Positions 1 to 5,088 of a stretch of DNA of 10,355 nucleotides are shown piece by piece (the first letter of the stretch is position 1; each line of letters starts with the position of its first letter). The translations under genes and the position numbers were made by a program. Location of the stretch: positions 577-10,931 of the forward strand of contig WVZU01000139.1 of the NCBI GenBank assembly GCA_011772275.1, written 5' to 3'. The DNA is from Planctomycetales bacterium (GTDB lineage: Bacteria > Planctomycetota > Planctomycetia > Pirellulales > UBA7805). The notes beneath the pieces were generated by a model. That model worked only from the letters and a program-made list of their open reading frames with translations, was not told where the DNA came from and made no database searches.

Positions 1-13
1 CCCCACGTCGGGT

Positions 14-40
14 GGGGAGGGGGAAAAGGGGGAGGCAGGG
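14..40 (+). other. Candidate G-quadruplex on the plus strand
   Basis: Four G-runs lie close together: 14-17 (4 G), 19-23 (5 G), 28-32 (5 G) and 38-40 (3 G). The loops are 1, 4 and 5 bases, so the tract satisfies the usual rule of four runs of at least three G with loops of 1-7 bases. It lies about 65 bases beyond the stop codon of the leftward gene, whose RNA would carry the C-rich strand. Folding is inferred from the pattern only. Confidence 0.5.
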
Positions 41-90
41 CCGGCATGACCGGCCACCCGGCTGTTCCCCCTATTCTTGCAGATTTGCCC

Positions 91-105
91 CGGCTTCAGT
101 AGCCG
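91..105 (-). terminator. Possible stem-loop after the SEC-C/TPR-like gene
   Basis: CGGCT (91-95) pairs with AGCCG (101-105) around a five-base loop. The hairpin starts two bases after the TAA stop of the minus-strand gene. There is no following U-tract, so it is at best a weak or factor-dependent terminator, or an RNA 3' end stabiliser. The stem is short and could be chance in GC-rich DNA. Confidence 0.25.
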
Positions 106-106
106 A

Positions 107-2245
107 TTAAAAATCGGGGGTCCAGATGGCGGACTTCTTTTCCTGGCCAGCGGTCGCGGACTGGGGAGTCCAGATTTCGGACGATTTTTCTGGCCGACCG
201 ATTTCTTCCTCCTTGCCCGCGGCTGCCGGTTGACCCGCGGCAGGTTCGCCGGAGCTGGCTTGCAGATGTTGGAACAGACCCAACACCGCGTCTGCAACGC
301 CAGGCTCGTGCCAGTAATTGGTCCGCAACAGATTCAACACGCGTTCAAATTCGTCCCGCTCACCCCGTATCATTCGCAATTCCAGTTCGGCGACATACCA
401 CGGTGCCAGCGACTCTCCTGCCTCACTGGCGGCTTGCCGGGCGTTTTCCAGGTGTTGCAAGGCTTGTTGGCTATCGTGTTCGATGCGGGCCAGCAGACCG
501 TACACGGCCGACCTTTTGATACGGTCGTTGTCCCGCAGGCTGTCGCGAGATATCAGTTCAGGCCCCAAACGGCGAATGGCGGGATACAGCATGGAGGCCA
601 CGCTACGTTGATAGCAATCGATCAACTGCTGGTCGGTCAGCTTGTCTGGCAGGAGTCGTTCCAGTCGCGTGACCGGCAATTTGGCGACATCGATTCCGGT
701 CGGGTCGATGGGTTCGATTTCCGGCAAACCCAGCTCGCGTCGCAGTCCATTAAAATCCTCTACTGATTGTGGTTCATCGCGTGCCATTTGCAGCAGGAGG
801 ATAGCGGCCAGCAGCTTGGGACGGTAGGCAGTGTCGGCGGCCGCCTCGCGGGGCGTCTTGCCGTCCAGCATGGGGTTAGGCAGGCTGGTCCAGACGTTCC
901 GCAGGATGTGGTCGCGTTGCTGGAGCAGCAATGCGGCTCGATGTGCCGGCGGGGTATCGGCGGGGAATCGCCAGTTCCAGGTCAGCGCGACCTGTAGCCT
1001 GGTAACCTGGGTCAAAGCTGTTTGCTGGTCGGCATCTGCCAGGGCGTCGCCGGCCAGTTCGCGCAGCGTTTGGCATGCGTTGGCGAAGCGGTCATCCTGA
1101 TAGAGGACGTATTCGAGTCGCGGTTTACGGTCGGTCTCGCGTCCGAACAGGTAGGCTTGGCCCAGTACGATCGGTACATCGTTGCGGGCCAGCCCCACGC
1201 CGCTGGCGGGCATGGGCCGGTCCAGAATCCAAAATGCTGCTTGGGGAGGTGGTTGGCCTGGTTCTGTGGGCGCGAGCGCGTCCGGCTGGACGCGGGCCGC
1301 ACGCTGGGCGGTGTTGAGTTTGCCAAGCAGGTCTTCCTGGTCGTGGACGGGATAGGTTACGCTGAGCAGATCGACCATTTCCTGTGGAAGGTTGGTGTCG
1401 ATCAGATGGGCAATGGCGCAGGCCTCGACGGCGTCATCGATGGCAACGTCCTCTAGCGAAGCGTACTTTTGCCAGGCGGCGACGGCGGCATTGGTGTCCG
1501 CCAGCCAACTTCGCAGTACAGAAAGGTTCTTCCAAACGGCCGGTGCGTTGTGTGATTTTTCGACCAGCGCCGCCAGCTTCTGTTCGGCCGCTCGCCAGGC
1601 CCCGCGCGCGGCCAGATTGCAAGCCTCCTGGAATGGCTGCAGCCAAGGTACCTTCGGTGGCGGTTCTTCCAGCCTGAGGTCTTGTTTCAGCAGCTGCGGC
1701 ACATCGGGGGAGGCGATCAACGACGCGAGGAGCCGCATGACGTCGGCATCTGTTCCACCGGCAATATTGGCCTGCAGCAGCAAATGGGCTCGTCCAGCCA
1801 GGATCTCGCCGTCTTGCACCAGGCTTTCGCCGACAAAACCGACTGCCGCGTAGACCCGCGTCGGCATGTCCTTGCCTGAAATATTCTGCAGTGCGCGTTG
1901 CAACGGCGCCACCGCCGCTCGACCCTCCTCGGTCGACGCCATCTGGATCGCTCGTTCTGCCAGGGCAACCGGGTTGTGGGGGTGAACCGTGTCGAAGCGG
2001 TTCAGCGTTTCCTTTAGCTGGTCGTCCCGTTCGAGTTCGCTTAACAACAACGTCTTGACGGCCAGCAGACAGGGTCGATCCGGGTATTTGGCCAGCGTTT
2101 TTTCGACGTGTTCCAGGCAGGCGAGCCGCTGTTCGCCGCTGAGCATCTTGTCGATGGTCTGCAAGTCGTTCAGCAGTTCGTTGCAGCAGAACTTGATTTT
2201 CTTGCCGGTCCCTCCCGGGCAAATCGTGTAGCGATCCAAGGACAT
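107..2245 (-). CDS. TPR-like helical-repeat protein with degenerate N-terminal SEC-C motif
   Basis: A 712-residue, predicted cytoplasmic protein with no signal peptide or membrane segment. It opens with a SEC-C-like metal-binding motif, C9-P-G-G-T-G-K-K-I-K-F-C20-C21. The family pattern is CxC-x8-C[C/H], and the second cysteine (position 11) is glycine here, so zinc binding may be altered. The rest is rich in Ala and Leu, with repeated helix pairs typical of TPR-like solenoids (clearest at about residues 40-105 and 210-265). A low-complexity Ala/Gly/Glu linker (about 665-685) leads to two copies of a ten-residue motif, EKSSEIWTPQ (686-695) and EKKSAIWTPD (702-711), one residue before the stop. 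ATG at 2245 is the only start that keeps the cysteine motif at the extreme N-terminus; no clear ribosome site precedes it. It lies 66 bp after transaldolase on the same strand, so the two are probably co-transcribed. The function is unknown; a scaffold or protein-interaction role is an inference from the repeats. Confidence is high that it is a gene and moderate on the domain naming. Confidence 0.85.
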   Translation of the reverse strand: MSLDRYTICPGGTGKKIKFCCNELLNDLQTIDKMLSGEQRLACLEHVEKTLAKYPDRPCLLAVKTLLLSELERDDQLKETLNRFDTVHPHNPVALAERAIQMASTEEGRAAVAPLQRALQNISGKDMPTRVYAAVGFVGESLVQDGEILAGRAHLLLQANIAGGTDADVMRLLASLIASPDVPQLLKQDLRLEEPPPKVPWLQPFQEACNLAARGAWRAAEQKLAALVEKSHNAPAVWKNLSVLRSWLADTNAAVAAWQKYASLEDVAIDDAVEACAIAHLIDTNLPQEMVDLLSVTYPVHDQEDLLGKLNTAQRAARVQPDALAPTEPGQPPPQAAFWILDRPMPASGVGLARNDVPIVLGQAYLFGRETDRKPRLEYVLYQDDRFANACQTLRELAGDALADADQQTALTQVTRLQVALTWNWRFPADTPPAHRAALLLQQRDHILRNVWTSLPNPMLDGKTPREAAADTAYRPKLLAAILLLQMARDEPQSVEDFNGLRRELGLPEIEPIDPTGIDVAKLPVTRLERLLPDKLTDQQLIDCYQRSVASMLYPAIRRLGPELISRDSLRDNDRIKRSAVYGLLARIEHDSQQALQHLENARQAASEAGESLAPWYVAELELRMIRGERDEFERVLNLLRTNYWHEPGVADAVLGLFQHLQASSGEPAAGQPAAAGKEEEIGRPEKSSEIWTPQSATAGQEKKSAIWTPDF
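119..196 (-). repeat. Duplicated ten-codon unit encoding the IWTP motif
   Basis: Two in-frame ten-codon units, 119-148 and 167-196, encode GQEKKSAIWT and RPEKSSEIWT on the minus strand, each followed by Pro. Both share the stretch GTCCAGAT (120-127 and 168-175, plus-strand reading) and a similar run after it. The repeat period is 48 bases (16 codons). Divergence lies largely at codons whose amino acid also changes, while I-W-T-P is kept in both copies. Confidence 0.7.
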
Positions 2246-2311
2246 GAAATTTTGGCCGATGGTTGGGGTTGTTTGGGTGGCTAAGAGTTCGGGCGTCCAG
2301 GTTGGTCCCGG

Positions 2312-3361
2312 TCAGGCGGCCCGCGCCGCCCGTTTTTTGGCAATCAGTGCCAAGAGGTCTTTCTGAGGGTCGGCAAACTTGGCGATCCCTTCGTCCATCA
2401 GGGTGTCTTCCAGGTGTTGCATGTCCACCTGAGCGTCGATTTCCGACAGGATCTCTGCCGCCGGCAGCAGGTCCACCTGGCGAGTGAAGGGCTCGGAATG
2501 CGAGGCGACGTAGTCATTGGTGGCCGGCGGATTGGTCTCGATGTCACTTCCGGCAAACGCGCGAACGTACCTGTCCGGCGTGTGTTCAGGATTCTTGGTA
2601 CCCGTGCTGGCAAAGATGATTTCCTGATCCAGCGGGCAGGGCTTGTCGGCCCAGAATTCCCGGTTGTCGATCCATATCCGTTTGGCGTTCACAATACCGA
2701 CCATTCCCTGAGCGCGGGCGGACAGCTGGGAAAGGTGCTGAGCCGTATAGACGTCGACGCGCGAGACAAAAATGCTGTAGACGCTTTTGAATCGATCGAG
2801 GCCGTCCGTGCGACGTTGAGCTCCGCGCCAGATGGCATCGCGGGCAGCCTGGTACTGGCGGAGGGTGAAGATCAGCGTGACGTTCAGGGTCAGGCCCGCT
2901 GCCGCCAGGTCTTCCAGGGACGCCAGCCCGGCGGCGGTTGCCGGAACCTTGATCATGCGGTTTTTATGGCCGCGCGCCCACTGCCGGGCCAATTCGACAT
3001 AGCGGCGGACCCGCTGCTGGTGTGGCGGACCCAGCTGTTCGTCCTCCAACAGAGGGTCGACTTCAAAGCTGACGTATCCGTCGTTGCCGGATGACTCTTG
3101 CCAGACGGGCAGGAAAACATCCTGAGCCTGGCGGACAAGGTCGTCGGTCATCTGCCAGGCGATCTGTTCGTCGTTCAAGCCTGCAGCGATCAACGCGTCG
3201 AGCTGCTGGTCGAAGCGGCCCGAGTTGATCAGGTCCGAAACGATGACCGGGTTCGAAGTCGCCCCCGTAGCACCTACGGCTCGGCTCGATACGACCAGCT
3301 GGGGATCGACCGAGTCGAGCCAGAGTTTTGTGCCGGAAGCGATCAGGGATTGGAGAGACAT
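2312..3361 (-). CDS. tal: Transaldolase
   Basis: A 349-residue cytosolic enzyme of the non-oxidative pentose phosphate pathway. The family moves a dihydroxyacetone unit between sedoheptulose 7-phosphate and glyceraldehyde 3-phosphate, giving erythrose 4-phosphate and fructose 6-phosphate, through a lysine Schiff base. The sequence shows the signature GATSNPVIV (33-41), Asp16 in WLDSVD, Glu100 in SFEVD, the Schiff-base lysine Lys138 in MIKVPAT (136-142), NVTLIF (160-165) and [11 protein letters not shown] (193-203). These match the positions of the active-site residues of E. coli TalB (Asp17, Asn35, Glu96, Lys132, Asn154/Thr156, Ser176). It is somewhat longer than TalB (317 residues), nearer the longer bacterial class. 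The ATG at 3361 is preceded by CGGAG (3373-3369) with seven bases between. The gene is first in the leftward unit, followed after 66 bp by the SEC-C/TPR-like gene, and is divergent from the outer-membrane protein gene. All catalytic residues are present; the call is firm. Confidence 0.95.
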   Translation of the reverse strand: MSLQSLIASGTKLWLDSVDPQLVVSSRAVGATGATSNPVIVSDLINSGRFDQQLDALIAAGLNDEQIAWQMTDDLVRQAQDVFLPVWQESSGNDGYVSFEVDPLLEDEQLGPPHQQRVRRYVELARQWARGHKNRMIKVPATAAGLASLEDLAAAGLTLNVTLIFTLRQYQAARDAIWRGAQRRTDGLDRFKSVYSIFVSRVDVYTAQHLSQLSARAQGMVGIVNAKRIWIDNREFWADKPCPLDQEIIFASTGTKNPEHTPDRYVRAFAGSDIETNPPATNDYVASHSEPFTRQVDLLPAAEILSEIDAQVDMQHLEDTLMDEGIAKFADPQKDLLALIAKKRAARAA

Positions 3362-3468
3362 GGCAGGGCTCCGGGTCTGGATTGGGCGTCAGGCTTTTTG
3401 TCGGACCGGGGGGGCCGTTGCTATCAGTGATGGCTCAAAACGATCGGCACCCTTCGGTCTGGCAAGGA

Positions 3469-3496
3469 CCGCTGGAAATGTGTCTCCTGCCAGCGG
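3469..3496 (-). promoter_or_regulatory. Inverted repeat at the predicted 5' end of the transaldolase mRNA
   Basis: CCGCTGG (3469-3475) and CCAGCGG (3490-3496) form a perfect 7-bp inverted repeat around a 14-base spacer. It begins ten bases downstream of the minus-strand TATAAT (3511-3506), so it would sit at the very 5' end of the RNA, about 108 bases before the transaldolase start codon. It could be a 5' stabilising hairpin or a DNA operator. The repeat is seen directly; its role is inference. Confidence 0.4.
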
Positions 3497-3505
3497 CCGT
3501 TCCAA

Positions 3506-3511
3506 ATTATA
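3506..3511 (-). promoter_or_regulatory. Candidate -10 element for the transaldolase operon
   Basis: The minus strand reads TATAAT, a perfect match to the sigma-70-type -10 box, about 145 bp upstream of the transaldolase start codon. No good -35 hexamer is found 16-18 bases further upstream, and the two bases before it are GGA rather than an extended TGn. The untranslated leader would be roughly 140 bases. Only the hexamer supports the call. Confidence 0.4.
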
Positions 3512-3683
3512 TCCGATTGGGCGGCTGGGGCAGGATGGCCGACGAGGGCAGTTTGCTGGCATTTTTCCAATTTTTTGGATTATTCCTGGTGCCGGGCCTG
3601 GAAATGACCGATTAGGCATCTGACAGCCCACCACCACCAGGCGTGGGCATCTTCGTTAGCAACTGTTGGGGGGCCAACTGATG

Positions 3684-3688
3684 CGGAG
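3684..3688 (+). promoter_or_regulatory. Ribosome binding site deciding the GTG start
   Basis: CGGAG at 3684-3688 lies nine bases before GTG 3698 but only two bases before the out-of-frame ATG 3691. The spacing favours GTG, and the signal peptide begins in that frame directly. TTG 3701 is a less likely alternative with 12-base spacing. Confidence 0.6.
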
Positions 3689-3697
3689 CCATGATCG

Positions 3698-5086
3698 GTG
3701 TTGCGACCGACCACTTCCATCCTGGCGTTTTTGGCCCTCTTTCTGTGGGGCGTAGCTGGCGGGGTCCTCGCGCAACCGGCGGCCACGCCGGGGGACCAAA
3801 TACCGCCGCTGGAACTGCCGAAGCCCGACGTCGATAACGGCGGTATGGGCGATCTGAGCGACGAAATTCCCGATCTGGGCGATGCCCCGTCGGAGCAACT
3901 GCCCGACCAGCTGGAGGAAGAAGCCGGGGCGGGTGACGGGTTGCAGAGCGTGCTGGATGAGGCGGATCCCGAGCGGCTGTTTGATGGCTACGGATCTGAG
4001 CAGGAGCATGGCGACGAGATCCTGGTGGACTACTTGGCGCCCATCTATAGTTCTGGCGAATGGCTGAACTGCGGCCGCTGGTTAGCCAATCTCGATTTCA
4101 TATTGCTGTGGCGTTCGATCGGCCAGGAAACCTTACTGGGCGAAGATGCGGTCCAAGACGCCACTGGCGCGATAACAGCCCGTCGGCCGTTATCGACCGC
4201 CAACGTGGGATTCCGCATCACCCCGGGTGGTCGTTTTCGACTTGGCAAGTTCCTGATGCGGGATGTGTATAACCGCGACGTGATTACCGAAATCGAATAC
4301 TTCGGCATTGTGGACTTCCAAGTGGGTACACAGCTGGCGGGGATCGGGAACCTGGGAATTCTGACCGCCTTCGACCCATTTTTTTCTCCCGGCACCTTAT
4401 TTATTCCCACGATTGGCGGATTTAATAATGCGACGTTCCAGCGCTTCGAATACAGTTCGGACTTGAACAGCTTTGAAATCAACACGCGTCTTCAACATCG
4501 GTTGGGTCGCGATCGCCTGGTCGCCATGCCGGACGGGACGTGGAGTCGCCAGTTGGCCAGCGGTTTGGTAACCGCCTACTTTGCAGGGTTGCGGTACATC
4601 AAGGAGCGCGAGAACCTGACCTGGACCAGCCGCGCCAGCGGGGTTCCGCTGGACGTTTTTCGTGGCGACTACATGATCGACACGGTAAACGAACTGGTGG
4701 GCTTGCAGATTGGCGGCGATGGGCGGTTGCAGTACAAAAACTTCAACGCGACTCTGCGGACGAAAGCTGGCGCGTATGTGAACTTTGGGGACTCGCAACG
4801 GTTTATTCTAAGCAACGATCCCACGCCGGGACGCGTGGTTTTCAACCCGCCTTTGCGGACCAAGCAACAGGATGAAGTGCTGGCGGTCTCTATCGAAGCG
4901 AGTTTGAGGGGTGCTTACCACTTTAACCCGAACCTGACATTTCGGTTGGGTGGCGACGTGATGTTGCTGCATGGGCTGGCCCTGGCCCCGGAACAGCTGA
5001 CTTTTGAACCAAGCCGGGGTCGCATCGACCTGAATGGCAATGTCCTCTTTGCAGGTGTCACCGCTGGAATCGAGCTGATTTGGTGA
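3698..5086 (+). CDS. Secreted BBP7-like outer-membrane beta-barrel protein
   Basis: A 462-residue exported protein. Residues 1-25 are a Sec signal peptide (hydrophobic core about 8-24, ending V-L-A before Gln26). Residues 26 to about 115 form an acidic, proline-rich linker with many Asp and Glu and no predicted structure. From Trp122 on the sequence alternates polar and hydrophobic residues with many aromatics, as in transmembrane beta-strands, and ends AGVTAGIELIW; a terminal aromatic residue is usual for barrels inserted by the BAM machinery. The spacing of segments such as TAYFAGLRYIKERENLTW and ISVEASLRGAYHF-like strands recalls the planctomycetal BBP7 family, though I place it there only by character. 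The start is GTG 3698, because an in-frame TGA lies at 3692 and CGGAG at 3684-3688 gives nine-base spacing; the ATG at 3691 is out of frame. The stop overlaps the ATG of the exporter gene (TGATG), so the two are translationally coupled and may act together. The substrate is unknown. Confidence 0.8.
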   Translation: MLRPTTSILAFLALFLWGVAGGVLAQPAATPGDQIPPLELPKPDVDNGGMGDLSDEIPDLGDAPSEQLPDQLEEEAGAGDGLQSVLDEADPERLFDGYGSEQEHGDEILVDYLAPIYSSGEWLNCGRWLANLDFILLWRSIGQETLLGEDAVQDATGAITARRPLSTANVGFRITPGGRFRLGKFLMRDVYNRDVITEIEYFGIVDFQVGTQLAGIGNLGILTAFDPFFSPGTLFIPTIGGFNNATFQRFEYSSDLNSFEINTRLQHRLGRDRLVAMPDGTWSRQLASGLVTAYFAGLRYIKERENLTWTSRASGVPLDVFRGDYMIDTVNELVGLQIGGDGRLQYKNFNATLRTKAGAYVNFGDSQRFILSNDPTPGRVVFNPPLRTKQQDEVLAVSIEASLRGAYHFNPNLTFRLGGDVMLLHGLALAPEQLTFEPSRGRIDLNGNVLFAGVTAGIELIW

Positions 5087-5088
5087 TG
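5084..5088 (+). promoter_or_regulatory. TGATG stop-start overlap coupling barrel and exporter genes
   Basis: TGA 5084-5086 ends the barrel gene and ATG 5086-5088 begins the exporter gene, sharing one base. No good Shine-Dalgarno precedes the ATG, so ribosomes finishing the first gene probably re-initiate on the second. This would tie the amounts of the two proteins together. Confidence 0.7.

Larger units (their letters stand above)
1..106. other. Left-edge non-coding stretch, G-rich with small hairpins
   Basis: No convincing gene lies between the window edge and the stop codon of the minus-strand SEC-C/TPR-like gene. The stretch holds a short inverted repeat (CCCCAC at 1-6 pairing with GTGGGG at 12-17), a very G-rich tract (14-40) and another perfect 6-bp inverted repeat (GGCCGG at 39-44 with CCGGCC at 50-55, five-base loop). 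On the minus strand this is the region downstream of the leftward operon, so these structures could take part in transcript ending, but none is followed by a clean U-run. The stretch is cut by the window edge. Confidence 0.6.
3362..3697. promoter_or_regulatory. Divergent intergenic control region
   Basis: This 336-bp region separates the start of transaldolase (leftward) from that of the outer-membrane protein (rightward), so it should hold promoters for both. Leftward, a perfect TATAAT lies at 3511-3506. Rightward, the best AT-rich patch is 3561-3587, which includes the inverted repeat TCCAA-TTTT-TTGGA (3566-3579), but I see no convincing -35/-10 pair. A second hairpin, GTTGG-GGGG-CCAAC (3665-3678), ends six bases before the ribosome site of the outer-membrane protein gene. 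Reading frames in this region are short and lack family character. Confidence 0.6.

Noticed and set aside
104..116. Inverted repeat CGATT-AAA-AATCG over the stop codon of the SEC-C/TPR-like gene
   Set aside because: It is a weak AT-rich five-base stem overlapping coding sequence; the adjacent GC hairpin at 91-105 is the better candidate.
77..766. 229-codon plus-strand open frame opposite the SEC-C/TPR-like gene
   Set aside because: It is antisense to a gene with clear domain structure and shows no motif of its own.
3422..3433. 12-base identity with 10322-10333 (ATCAGTGATGGC)
   Set aside because: One short match between distant sites with unrelated flanks is probably chance; it shows no sign of an attachment site or mobile-element boundary.
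3691..3693. ATG just upstream of the barrel gene start
   Set aside because: It is out of frame with the signal peptide and lies only two bases from the ribosome site.
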